From contig NC_037259.1 of the NCBI RefSeq assembly GCF_000002425.4, forward strand, positions 5,113,481-5,177,480: 64,000 nucleotides of DNA. Direction: 5' to 3'. Source of the DNA: Physcomitrium patens (lineage: Eukaryota > Streptophyta > Bryopsida > Funariales > Funariaceae). Position numbers and translations under genes: made by a program. The notes beneath the pieces were generated by a model that did no database searches, had not been told where the DNA came from, and saw only the letters and a list, made by a program, of their open reading frames with translations. Below, in pieces: positions 1 through 11,714 of this stretch (its first letter is position 1; each line of letters opens with the position of its first letter).

Positions 1-581
1 TTTATTCCTTGAGGTAATATAGTTTTCTTTTCTAGACTCAGAATTGAAATAGTTGAAAGAGTTTTTACAAAATGTCCATTCATGAGAAAATCTTTTAATG
101 GATAAGACGTCTCCTAGAACTACATAGAGGATGAAACTAGTTTAGACTGAGCCGAGACCTCGGTGGTTGAAACTTCATTGATTTGCGAAGATGGACCAAA
201 TCTCATCATTGGTAAGATGCCCGTTACAGGAATTGGATTTGATATTCCAATAATTAGGTTGAATTAGTCTTTTGCAACTCATTCACTCAAGTGTTGAATT
301 GGTTCTTTGCTCTTTTGCTGGCTCATGGTAAAACTGCTTGGATTCATTCCACTCGATTTATTGAAAAATCTTAAGAACATTGATTATTATCCTTGATCTT
401 ATTTTGTAGCTGGATTTGCTAATTACAGTTATTGAAATTGAATAGAGCATTACACTACTGATATATATGCCTCGATTGCTTACAATTTCCTCAAATTGGA
501 GCATAGTCATTACTAGCTCTTGGATTAGGACATTCACTAGCGTTGTCATACTATGTGCTATCTTGCTTAAGAACATGCCGG
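1..581 (-). mobile_element. Old gag/protease relic of a B/C-type Ty3/gypsy element
   Basis: Read on the minus strand, this stretch aligns by eye with the gag zinc-knuckle to protease spacer of element C (about 36.55-37.08 kb). Shared landmarks include the tail of a CCHC knuckle, the run 'ctattcaatttcaataac' against 'ccattcaatttcaataatc', and 'cttatccattaaaagat' against 'cctatccattaaaagat'. It also resembles the gag at 9.3-9.6 kb, so two gag copies of this group flank element A. It is heavily decayed with many breaks, and it continues past the left edge of the window. It is a fossil, not a gene. Confidence 0.75.
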
Positions 582-1913
582 TGTCGTGTTGTAACACGAG
601 TATACAGTGAAAATAAAAAGAAAGGGGAATTTTATTAATATTCAGTTACCTTGAATATTGGGAGCATCAACCAACTCCAGTACAAATACTGAGTGGTCAG
701 GTTCAGTCACTCCGTTACAGTCAGCCGGGGCATACTGAAATGCTCCGTTCGATTTCAATAACGGGAGTCAGCAGGAAGAGAAGGACCAATTCACACGACG
801 GGTTCGAGGAGCCAATTGGATCCAATTTCGATAATCCAATCCGGGTCCTCTTATCCAATATGAGACCTGAATTGGCCGGTCAACCCAATGCAGTCTAATT
901 ACGGGAAATCCAGGTCTTACTACGGGTCTTAGTCAATCTAACGCGAGGACCAATTTGACCCAATTACGGGAACATCCAGGTTACTACGGGCATCTTTCCC
1001 AATATAGGACCTGAATTGGTCGGGCGACTCAATGTGGTCCCGATTACGGGGTTCGATTCTGTTTCAGGCTGTCCTGTTCTCTGTGCCGTTTCAGGGAACG
1101 TTGTTTTCGGTAAATGGATTTCTTAAAGGTAAAAACGGAGGAGAAAGCTTGACGGCGAGAGTCAATTTCGGATCCAAGCTTGAGGTGGGAGCCAATTCCG
1201 GATCTAAGACGGAAGATTGAAGAAATTCAGAAGATAAGGTTAGTGGAGATATAGTTTTGAGGGGGGAGGTTTTTTTTTTGGGATATCGGGAGCAGCGAAT
1301 TTTCAAGCTTTTGTAAGGTTACTAGTTCGGTTTTTCATTGGAGGTTTTTGGAAGATCAAGGGAATTAGAGAGAGGAGCTTCATGCTTCGGGTCGGGGAAG
1401 GAAAGACATAGAATTTGGATTTTTCTTCTTCGTAGAGTTTTGGGAAGATTGAAGCAATCGCTGCTGAAGTCAGTGTTGTAATGGTGAATCGGGATTTTTA
1501 AATGAAGTGGGTTTGAATACTCTTGACTGTTTTGTAAAATCGAGTTACGTTTGTGATTGAAGGATTAAAGGGGTGTCTATAGGATTGAGTATGCGGAGTG
1601 AATGAAATTTATTGGGTTAATCTAACAAGACAGTCAGTGGATACAAGATCGTAAGTACAAAGGGGTATTGAAGATTAACAGTTTGGGTTGTTCGGGGTTC
1701 TCTGTAACGTCTAGAGACCTACCGGCTGGGGCAAAAAAAAGACTTCGACAAGCAGTCGAAGGGCATCAATAAAGATTTACGGTGTATTCTTGCAGTCGTT
1801 TATATTCCAGCAGTAAAAACTGATAGACTGCTTGACTATCGGTGGATTTCCATACTACCTTCTACAGCCAGACGCCCGGCGCATTCTCGAGCAGGAAAGC
1901 ACGTAATACGACA
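582..1913 (+). repeat. Element A 5' LTR
   Basis: Nearly identical to 7896-9227. Ends are TG...CA. About 735-1225 resembles the gag-to-protease stretch of elements B/C in sense orientation. Within it, two tandem segments (about 805-908 and 950-1049) both carry 'gacctgaattgg'. A 62-codon frame at 1032-1220 is a by-product of this captured stretch and recurs at 8346-8534; I do not call it a gene. Confidence 0.93.
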
Positions 1914-1917
1914 TAAG

Positions 1918-1934
1918 TGGTGAACCCGACATGA
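1918..1934 (+). other. Element A primer-binding site candidate
   Basis: Four bases after the 5' LTR end, 'tggtgaacccgacatg' begins with TGG, the complement of a tRNA CCA end. The tRNA was not identified. Minus-strand DNA synthesis would start here. Confidence 0.55.
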
Positions 1935-2146
1935 AAGCTTGAGGTAGAAGGTATTGGATTTCGGTTGATTTTATCTTTATTTTTATGGAAAACGAAAATA
2001 TAAATTTTGAAGGATTTTTGGGAGAAGTTTCTGGTGGGGAGTCTTCTAAAGGACAAGGTATGCACATGGATCCGTCTATTGCTAGTTTGTTTCAAGCCTT
2101 TTCATTGTCAATGCAGCAACAATAAAGGAATGATCGAAAGGAAGCT

Positions 2147-4357
2147 TTGGCAACCAAAGCATTGCAAGTAGTGGTCAATAAAATTGATCAATTTGATGGG
2201 AGGAATATTTCAAGGTATTTAAGATGTTATGTTCGTGAAATGGAATTAAATTGGGTTTCTGAGAAGAAAATGGTTGCACTATTTGGACTTGCCACGATAC
2301 CGGAGATAAGGGACCACATTACATCGATTACGAATCGTTGTGGGAATTCATGGGAGGATTTTTCACATGCATTGAAAGACGAATATTTCTTGGAAGATGC
2401 TGATCGCGTTACTAAGAAGCTGTTTCTGGGATGGATTGAACGGCCCAATAAGAATTTGCAAGCAACAGAGCTACTAAGGGAATTTGAGAGGCAGTACTCT
2501 CAATTATCGAAGGTAGAAAAATTGACATTGGAGCCGAACAAAGTTGATCTATTTCTTCAAGCTGCTGATGGAAAATTGCAAGAGAAATTAGAACCCCTTC
2601 TTGAAGACAAAGAAGAAGATGAAGGATTGACAACGAAGTGGAAGAACGTTGAAGATGCGGTGGGGTTGCTTACAAAAAAAGAAAGGAGGAAGGATAGGAA
2701 CAATATTCCGAAAACAGTACAAGCACCCAAAGCTCCAGTACGTACAACACCACCGACAATGCCTATAGTTCAACCTTCGACATCCTTGTCAAAGAAAGCA
2801 GATATGGGTATGGAAGAAATTATACGAGGAATGCGAGATCTTCAAATCAAATTGGTAAGACTTGAAGAGAATACTTCTATAAACAATTCGAAGAATGTTT
2901 CAAAACAAGGATACGTACAAAGATGCATTTGTTGTGATGATGCTTCACACACTAGAAAAGATTGCAATGAATTTAATAATATGATACGGCAAGGAATTAT
3001 TTGCTGGAAAGATGGGAAGATAGCATTGAAAGATAGGGAGGATCTTCTTCAAACCAATTTTGGCAAGGGAGAAATGAGAGCATTGGTTCAAGATTACTTA
3101 AAAGAGCATGAAACAGTAGTACGAGAAAGTGGAAGTTATGGTGCTAGAGTAGATGATGAAATTTGTGGAAGTACGGAAACTAGTGAGTTTTGGGCTTCTG
3201 CCGTTTCTACAATGCAAGAAGGGAAATTACCTCGAGAAGCGTTATTGAGAACTGCAGCTACAATACGAGGAAGAACAGGTTGGGAGGATCCTGTTGAGTC
3301 TCTTTCAGTTCATGCATATATTGCTAAGAGCCAACATGAAGCTTTGATGGAAGAAAAAAGACGAGGAAATTTTGATGATACTAGAGAAGGAAATTCTTTT
3401 AAGAGGCAAACTCGAGGAGACAAGGCTCGGGATGCAGCTTCACAAGAATTGCCTGTAAAGGATACCTCAGCATCATTGGGAGAAAAAACAACGGAGACAA
3501 AAGATAAGGGCAAATCAATTGCTTATAAGCTACTTTCTGATATTGAAGCGGCAACAAATTTAAAAGGGGTGTTGGAAGAACGTATATTAAACGCTAAGGT
3601 GGAATTCACATTGAAAGAAGTCTTGGAAATTGCAAAGAAGGAGTTTCATGATGTTATCATTGACAGCATTAAGCGAAAGAGGCAATTAATGAGTGAAACT
3701 GGAATGAGTCATGCTATTGATGCAAGAATATGTAGAGATGAAGAAGAGGTTGATATTGGTTACAAGCAACCAACAAATGAAAAGAATGGGTATAATCAGC
3801 GAGTACATTTCGAAGATTTTAGTGACAAGGAAATGGAAACTTTGAGCCATTATACTCGAAAGCATTGGGCAAGGGCAACTACTGAGGTATTGGTGAAGGT
3901 AGGAGATATAGAAGAACCAATAGTTGCCTTGGTGGACCATGGTTCTGAAATAAATCTCATGTCTAAAGATCTTTATAAGAAGCAAAAATGGCCAATTGAT
4001 ATGGAACATGGACGGGTAATATGAGCAGCTAATAATACACGAGGCGAATTATATGGAGCTTGTCCAGATGTCAAAATTCGGATTGGGGATGTTGCAACGG
4101 AGCAACATTTCTTCGTTCAAGATACAACGTCTTATCCGTTGATTTTAGGACAACCTTATATCACGGCAACATGGATGGAAACAAAAGTACTTGACGATGG
4201 TTCTGCTTATGCAAGGGTACGGAGCGAAGATGGGAGGAAAGCTGTACAATTTCTAACAGTACCTCCTAACCATGAACGGAATCGAGATAGGTTGAGGGAG
4301 AAACCATTGCCAAAGATTGTTGAAGGATTTAAGGATTTTGGGGAGGTACCACTGTAA
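2147..4357 (+). mobile_element. Element A gag-protease region
   Basis: The N-terminal half is a capsid-like alpha-helical gag. A CCHC zinc knuckle of the form C-x2-C-x4-H-x4-C (CICC DDAS H TRKD C) lies near residue 260 and would bind RNA. The C-terminal part has an aspartic-protease signature LVDHGSEINLM, with HG where many families have SG or TG, followed by the second protease half around LILGQPYITA. Gag would form the particle and the protease would process Gag-Pol. The region is not fully intact. The family identity is supported by the conserved pol domains that follow. Confidence 0.85.
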
Positions 4358-4434
4358 AGCGAGATTATGGAGGTACAAAAGAGGAGGTACTCTCGCGAGA
4401 TGAAGGTGCCTTTGATGCGAGTTTTATTGATATA

Positions 4435-7400
4435 TTGGAGAATGGAAATATTATGTATAAGAAAGTTGATGATTTTAAAAGAAAAGAAAGAAAAAGATTA
4501 TATGATATTGAAGGACAATTACGCAAGATAGGTACATTGCAAGATGATGAGAGGATTTTGGGTGTTTATGAAGAAAATGGGCTGGAAGATTCATTGGAAT
4601 TGATTACATCTATTGGGTTAGGGGATAATGATAAGATTGTTGAGATTCATTCGAGAGAGGTTTATACCATGCTTGAATCTTTTCTAGCACCAGAAGTCAC
4701 TGTAGAGACGAGATATAAAATGGCAGATAAGAAGGTAAAGCCTATTGCTGGACCATTACCAGAAGATTCTAAGGAACAAATAGGAGAAGCATCAAAAGAA
4801 GCAAGTTTAAGAGATCCAATGAATATTGGACATCAGTTTATTGAAGAGACTTTTGAAGAATTGAAGATTGGTTCTGATGGTTCTTTATTGCCAAAGGAAA
4901 TTACTTGCTTCAAAAAGATGTTGGCTAAACAAGGTAGATCATTTGCCTTCGAATCTTATGAAATTGGGTGTGTGGATCCAAATATTGTAACACCTATAGT
5001 TATCTTCACTGTATTGCATGTACCTTGGAATCTAAGACCGATTCCAGTACCGAGGGCACATTTACCTAAATTGGTTGAGCTATTAAAAGAAAAGATAAAG
5101 ATGAAAATATTGGAACCTTCATTTGCACAGTATTCTAGTCGATGGTTTACGGTACCTAAGAAGAATGGGTCACTACGGTTTATTCAAGATATGCAGCCGG
5201 TGAATGCTGTAACTGTCAGGAATGCAGGAATTGGACCTATTGTGGATGAATTTATTGAGGCGTTTGCTGGAAGGGCGATCTATTCAATGGGTGATTTGTA
5301 TTCAGGTTATGATCAATTTCAACTTGCCGAAGGAAGTAGAGATATGACAACGATGAGGACACCGCTTGGATTGGTTAGAATGTGCACTCTTCCTCAAGGC
5401 GCGACCAACTTGGTTGCGCATATGATGAATGGGATGAATAAGGTATTGAGAGATTTTATTCCGGAAAAGACTATGCCTTTTCTGGATGATGTTCCTATAA
5501 AAGGATGCAGAGAAGGAGACAAGGATGAAACTTTAGATACGAGGGGGTGTCGCAGATATGTTGTTGATCATATACAAGATTGTGAAAAGATTTTAACTCG
5601 GCTTGGAGAAGTTCATCTTACATTATCGGATATGAAGTCCGTATTTGGAGTGCGAGAGGTTGTAATTGTTGGACATTTATGCGGATCTTACGGAAGAAAA
5701 CCAGATCCGACTAAAGTTGATGCAATTGGAAGGATGAAAGAGGATTGTGGTTCTTTAACAGAGGTTCGCAGGTTTTTGGGTGCATGTGTATTTTATCGAA
5801 TCTGGATCCCTCATTTTGCTCACATAGCGGATCCATTATATGAACTGTTACGCAAGGGTTACCAATTTAAATGGGAAGAAAGGCATATTCAGGCAATGCA
5901 AAGATTGAAGAAATTATTGATATCACCTCCAATATTGAGGGAGGTTGATTATAAGTGCAATAGACCAGTGATTCTTACTGTGGACGCTAGTTCAATTGCC
6001 ATTGGGTGGACTGTGGGTCAAGATGATTCCAGTGGGAATAGATTTGCAGTTCGGTTTGAGGCTAAAGTTTTAAGTATTCGTCAACGTGCATATTCGCAAG
6101 TCAAAAGAGAACTTTGGAGAGTCGTTTCGGCTATGAATGCTGAAAAGGATTATTTGATTGTGGCAGTAGTAGTAATTGAAACAGATTGCTTGCCATTGCT
6201 TAGAATGATTATTAACTGTTCAATGCCAGATATTGCAATGTTGAGATGGATTGCTTATATTAAGTCACTAAATCAAGAATTTAAGCATATTACTGGGAAG
6301 GATAATTTAGTAGCAGACATGCTATCTCGAGCAAGATACGAGAGGGAGGACGAAATGGTTGAAGACATTGATGATGTCGGATTGAAATTCTATTCAATAT
6401 CGAATCTCAACAGAGAAGACAAGCTATTTCTTGAAGAATCTTATGAAGGAGAATTATTGGATATTGGTCATTATTTGAATACCTTGTCTAAGGAGGGGAA
6501 TTGGTCTACAAAAACATTCAAACAAATAAGAAAAAAAGCATATGGATTTTTACTTCGAGATGGATTCTTATGGAAGAGACCGAAGAAAGGAATTGGGATG
6601 CTACAACGAGTGATAGGCAAAAGGGAAGAAAAACTAAAATTATTAAAGGAGTTTCATGATAGTTTATAGGCAGGGCATAGAGGAATCTGGGCTACTTTTG
6701 CTAAACTCAAGGAATGATATTGGTGGAAAAATATGTATCGAGATGTGCTCTCATTTGTAGAGTCATGTGAAATCTGTCAATCGTATTCTAATATCCGACA
6801 TCGAGATGGTCTTCATCCTACGTATCCTCTGGCTATTCATTTTAAATGGGTTGTTGATTTGGTTATTATGTCGGTTGGGTTATGGCAGATGAGATATTTG
6901 GTTTTAGCTCGTGAAGATTTATCAAATCTAGTAGAAGGAAGAGCATTGAGGACAAAATCTACAGAGGGGATTTGTAGGTTTTTGCTTGAAGATGTCATTT
7001 GCCGTTACGGGTGGGTAGGAAAAATCACTGCAGATCGTGGAGAATTAAATGTACAAGAAGCTCGTAAGTTCTTTGAAAAATGTGGAGTTAAACTATCACT
7101 GACTACTGCTTATAATCCGGAAGGGAATGCAAAAAGCGAACGCGGTCACCCGCCGATTGTGAAAGCATTGGTTAAAGCTTGTAATGGGAAGGTTAAAGAG
7201 TGGCCACGGCTTTTTTCATTTGCATTATGGGCTGATCGAACAACACATAGTTCGGTGACAGGATATATGCCAGTAGAACTTATGACAGGTCAAAAACCAA
7301 TTATGCCGATTGAAGAAAAGGTACTTACTTGGAGTATGCTACCATGGGAAGATGGATTGACAAGAAAAGAACTTCTGGCTATTAGGATTCGACAATTGGA

Positions 7401-7833
7401 GCAAAGAACGGAAGATGTCCAGATAGCATTGGAAAGGTTAAAAAGAGCAAGGTTACAAAACAAGGCGCGATTCAATAAGCAACATCGATTGAGACCAAAA
7501 GCAATCGAGGAAGGTGACTGGGTACTTGTTTATGACAATAGTCTGGATAATCAACATAGTATTTTGCGGAAATTTTCAAAACGTTGGTTTGGACCATATG
7601 TTATAACAACTGTTCATGATAATGCGACTTACTCATTACGGGAGTTAGATGGTACAAAATTGAAAATACCAATTGTAGGAAAGCGAGTAAAAATATTTAA
7701 ACGAAGACACGCAGAGATGAATATGGAAGACCTTAATGAAGGTACAGAGATTCCGCAGCAAGAAGATGAAAGTGATATGGATAATGAAGGTGACGAAGAC
7801 GAACTGGACAAAGACGTAGGGGATATATTCTGA
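4435..7833 (+). mobile_element. Element A pol region: RT, RNase H, integrase
   Basis: RT: 'VPKKNGSLRFIQDMQPVN' about 5150-5210, then the catalytic FLDD box near 5478-5489. RNase H: 'TVDASSIAIGWTVGQDD' about 5975-6030. Integrase: a Cys pair (CEICQ) of the zinc-binding domain near 6767, then a D-D-E core at VVDLV (about 6855), ADRGE (about 7035) and SERGH (about 7138), then a GPY-like C-terminal module (RWFGPYVI, about 7590) and an acidic tail. Pol lies in another frame from gag, as in many relatives. It copies and integrates the element. The coding capacity is interrupted but well conserved. Confidence 0.9.
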
Positions 7834-7881
7834 ATCAAACAGCAATTGGATAAATTGGTGCATACCGAAGGATGCACAGGT

Positions 7882-7895
7882 TCAGAGGGGGTGGA
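7882..7895 (+). other. Element A polypurine tract
   Basis: The purine-rich run 'cagagggggtgga' lies directly before the 3' LTR, where plus-strand synthesis is primed in LTR elements. Confidence 0.75.
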
Positions 7896-9227
7896 TGTCG
7901 TGTTCTAACACGAGTATACAGTGAAAATAAAAAGAAAGGGGAATTTTATTAATATTCAGTTACCTCGAATATTGGGAGCATCAACCAACTCCAGTACAAA
8001 TACTGAGTGGTCAGGTTCAGTCACTCCGTTACAGTCAGCCGGGGCATACTGAAATGCTCCGTTCGATTCCAATAATGGGAGTCAGTAGGAAGAGAAGGAC
8101 CAATTCACACGACGGGTTCGAGGAGCCAATTGGATCCAATTTCAATAATCCAATCCGGGTCCTCTTATCCAATATGAGACCTGAATTGGCCGATCAACCC
8201 AATGCAGTCTAATTACGGGAAATCCAGGTCTTACTACGGGTCTTAGCCAATCTGACGCGAGGACCAATTTGACCCAAATACGGGAACATCCAGGTTACTA
8301 CGGGCATCTTTCCCAATATAGGACCTGAATTGGTCGGGCGACTCAATGTGGTCCCGATTACGGGGTTCGATTCTGTTTCAGGCTGTCCTGTTCTCTGTGC
8401 CGTTTCAGGGAACGTTGTTTTCGGTAAATGGATTTCTTAAAGGTAAAAACGGAGGAGAAAGCTTGACGGCGAGAGTCAATTTCGGATCCAAGCTTGAGGT
8501 GGGAGCCAATTCCGGATCTAAGACGGAAGATTGAAGAAATTCAGAAGATAAGGTTAGTGGAGATATAGTTTTGAGGGGGGAGGTTTTTTTTTTGGGATAT
8601 CGGGAGGAGCGAGTTTTCAAGCTTTTGTAAGGTTAGTAGTTCGGTTTTTCATTGGAGGTTTTTGGAAGATCAAGGGAATTAGAGAGAGGAGCTTCATGCT
8701 TCGGGTCGGGGAAGGAAAGACATAGAATTTGGATTTTTCTTCTTCGTAGAGTTTTGGGAAGATTGAAGCAATCGCTGCTGAAGTCAGTGTTGTAATGGTG
8801 AATCGGGATTTTTAAATGAAGTGGGTTTAAATACTCTTGATTGTTTTGTAAAATCGAGTTACGTCTGTGATTGAAGGATTAAAGGGGTGTCTATAGGATT
8901 GAGTATGCGGAGTGAATGAAATTTATTGGGTTAATCTAACAAGACAGTCAGTGGATACAAGATCGTAAGTACAAAGGGGTATTGAAGATTAACAGTTTGG
9001 GTTGTTCGGGGTTCTCTGTAACGTCTAGAGACCTACCGGCTGGGGCAAAAAAAGGACTTCGACAAGCAGTCGAAGGGCATCAGTAAAGATTTACGGTGTA
9101 TTCTTGCAGTCGTTTATATTCCAGCAGTAAAAACTGATAGACTGCTTGACTATCGGTGGATTTCCATACTACCTTCTACAGCCAGACGCCCAGCGCGTTC
9201 TCGAGCAGGAAAGCACGTAATAAGACA
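7896..9227 (+). repeat. Element A 3' LTR
   Basis: Pairs with 582-1913 at equal length. It contains the same B/C-like captured stretch (about 8049-8539). Confidence 0.93.
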
Positions 9228-11610
9228 ACGTGAAACTGAAGTGGGTTCCTCGTCTTGTCGAGGGCTCAATATTGGTATACGTCCCAATACTAATATTGGT
9301 TCGGTCCGCCTCTTGGACGGCGCTACTGTTGTTACTTCGATTGGGTCATCCAGGTCCTGAATTGGATTCTTGCCTTTCTGTTGGCCCCTAGTAAGCACTT
9401 CGTTCACCACCTCGACGCGATGTACTGGTGAGTCCCGTTGAACAGGACCTTTGTCCTCGGCCGGTTGGCTTGTTTGCATCTGCTGGTCCCGATTATTATA
9501 ATTAAAAGCCGCATTGCACTGCTGATAAGTATGACCAGACTGCTTACAATTTCCACTTATTGGGGCATAATTATCACTTGCTCTTGGATTAGGACATTCA
9601 CTCGCATAATGTCTGATTTGTCTGCACCGATAGCAACGAAGTGGTCTTCTGCCAGCTCCTTCAGGGATATTGGGTATCTCTACTCGTATATAACGGCTCG
9701 GTCTATTCCATGTCGGTTGAGTAAAGGGTCCTGGTTGATCCATTGGTACTGTAGATTCTGGCATTGGCTTTTGCATGGGTGAATATTGATGATATCCTTG
9801 CTAATTCACCCCCAAGCCATGGGTATTGGATATACCTTCTTGGTGAAATTCAGAGTTTTGGAAATTGGAATAATTCCTATTTTGTCTATTCGCTCGATTT
9901 CCATTCCAGCCGAACCTATTATTCGTTTGTACTTGATTTACATGCCACGAAGTTGGTTGACTCATGGTCTGTTGTCTGACTTGTTGTTATTTCCTTAAGT
10001 TCCAACAATTGGCAGTGGTATGCTTACCCCCACAAAAGGTACATTGAACCATCATTTGGGGTGGTGAAGAACATTCGGTTACCAAATGACCTTGTCCCTT
10101 ACAATTGCTACACCAAACATTGGATCGCATATTGGTCGGTTTATGCCTTTTCTCTTTATCCTTGGCCAGATTCACAGCCAATTCATCCATTTTCTTTGTT
10201 AATGTTAACAGCAATGACTCATTGGGATCCCTTGATACCAATTCATTGGTCAATTCCTTCGTAGGTATTGGTTTTTGATACGCAGAATAAGGCACATACG
10301 GTTGTGACGATGATGGTAGTGCAGTCTGCAATGGAACGACATTCACTATTCCCTGTGGAATTATACCATAATCACTCCTTCCCGGATAACTTTCTGATGC
10401 GTCATTCCAATTTGTCATTTGATAACCGCCTTGCGATGGAATCATCGTGGCGCCAACGGTTAAGTGCTGGTGGTAATGACATTCCTCCCATACTTTTGCT
10501 CGCTCAAGAGATGCTGCAATGGTAGCTGATTGGGCCTCCTTTACAAACATCTTCAATTCTGGTGGGTGTAATCCATTAACCAATATGGACAACACAAATG
10601 ATTTCGGCATTTGGTTATTTGGCCATTTCCGAAGTATATCTGCTACACGACCATAATATGACTGTATCGCTTCCCCTGATACCATTCTGCTGTTTATTAA
10701 TCTTTCTCGAAGACGTTCTTCAAAACCAATTGGTCGGAAATGGGCTAAAAATGCCGTTTTCAATGCCTCCCAATTGATAAATTGACCTACAGGTTGGCGG
10801 TTATACCACTCGAACGCTATGTCTTTTAGTGTCGCTGGCAACCATCTCAGCCAAATGTCTTCTGTCTTTCCATTATTGGCTACACACGCCGTCAAGAATT
10901 GAGACAAATGTTGATCTGGGTCCGCACTTGGCAAACCACGAAAAGTAGGTAATGGTGCGACGCTAGTCGTACGATCGCCCAAGGTACCCATTTGAACTGC
11001 AATCGGAACGGCTGGTCCTCCTGTCGCCATTGAATTTTTTGTTCTTCTGAAATTTATTTTAAAATAATCTCTGCTTTCCCTTACTCTAATTACCGAGCTC
11101 TCAACGGTCCTTGCTTTACTATTATTTCCCGCAAATAGTTTTATTGGTTGACTTGCAGGTGAAAACGTCAAATTTTGAAATACAATATAGTTGCTTTTAT
11201 TGGCGACCAATTCATGCCAATCTGCAGAGCCCCTATTGCTCGTTTCAGCGGTACCCCCTACTGAAAAATTATCCAATGGAGTACCAAATATTTCTATGCC
11301 TCCATCTCTTTCAGTTAACGGCCTCAAGATTTCCACTGGAATGTTGACAAAATTTCCCGCGAGTGCTCTTGGCAGTTTTTCTTACGGTACATAAGACTGC
11401 AAAATTAACAGTCTGTCCGGTTCTTGATATGTTCGGATGCGCCGACAAACTTGCAACCATGGTTTAATCCAATTCTGTCGATGCTTCCTTTTAAGATTAC
11501 GTTCTTGCTCTTCTCTACGCAAGTTCCTTCTTTGCGCTCTTCCCTGTCTTTCTCTCAACTGATTTATTTTCCTCGATGCAATGCTCTCGTTCTTATTAAC
11601 CATAATCTTT
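9228..11610 (-). mobile_element. Element B gag region with four zinc knuckles
   Basis: The first segment (about 11603-11380) is a basic leader protein rich in Arg/Lys. The core (about 11000-10480) is a retrotransposon gag domain with landmarks APLPTFRGLPSADPDQHLS and FEWYNRQP. Then come knuckles CSNCKGQGHLVTEC (about 10115-10070), CTFCGGKHTTANC (about 10055-10018), CYRCRQIRHYASEC (about 9645-9605) and a CKQSGHTYQQC variant (about 9560-9515). Four knuckles in one gag is more than the usual one or two. The same layout recurs in element C (36.0-36.63 kb), so it is a family trait. Confidence 0.85.
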
Positions 11611-11691
11611 CTTCAAACACAATGAAATCGTCTTCCATTGCCCATTTTCTCACACGTTTGTAATTAATTCCTAACGCTCAAAGCTATTATC

Positions 11692-11711
11692 ACTCCCCGG
11701 CAGCGGCGCCA
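11692..11711 (-). other. Element B primer-binding site (tRNA-Asp type)
   Basis: On the minus strand the site reads TGGCGCCGCTGCCGGGGAGT. It is nearly complementary to the 3' end of plant tRNA-Asp(GTC), which ends CCCCGGCAACGGCGCCA, and lies three bases inside the LTR boundary. Confidence 0.8.
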
Positions 11712-11714
11712 AAA

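Larger units (their letters stand above)
582..9227 (+). mobile_element. Element A: Ty3/gypsy LTR retrotransposon with 1332-bp LTRs
   Basis: Two direct repeats of equal length (582-1913 and 7896-9227) start TGTCGTG and end with GACA. They enclose a primer-binding site, gag, protease, reverse transcriptase, RNase H and integrase in that order, the Ty3/gypsy order, followed by a purine tract. By hand the LTRs differ at about 21 of 1332 positions (about 1.6 percent), so it is fairly young. The reading frames carry about two to three breaks. No chromodomain or envelope gene was seen. The bases next to the two ends (gccgg and acgtg) do not form a target-site duplication. The LTR itself contains sequence related to another family (see findings). 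Confidence 0.93.

Noticed and set aside
1032-1220. 62-codon ORF repeated at 8346-8534 as a small gene
   Set aside because: It lies inside both A LTRs and derives from the captured spacer; no start context or conserved product.
9438-9782. Plus-strand 114-codon frame
   Set aside because: It is the opposite-strand shadow of the element B gag with its zinc knuckles.
10268-11394. Plus-strand frames opposite the B gag
   Set aside because: Shadows; the minus strand carries recognisable gag motifs.
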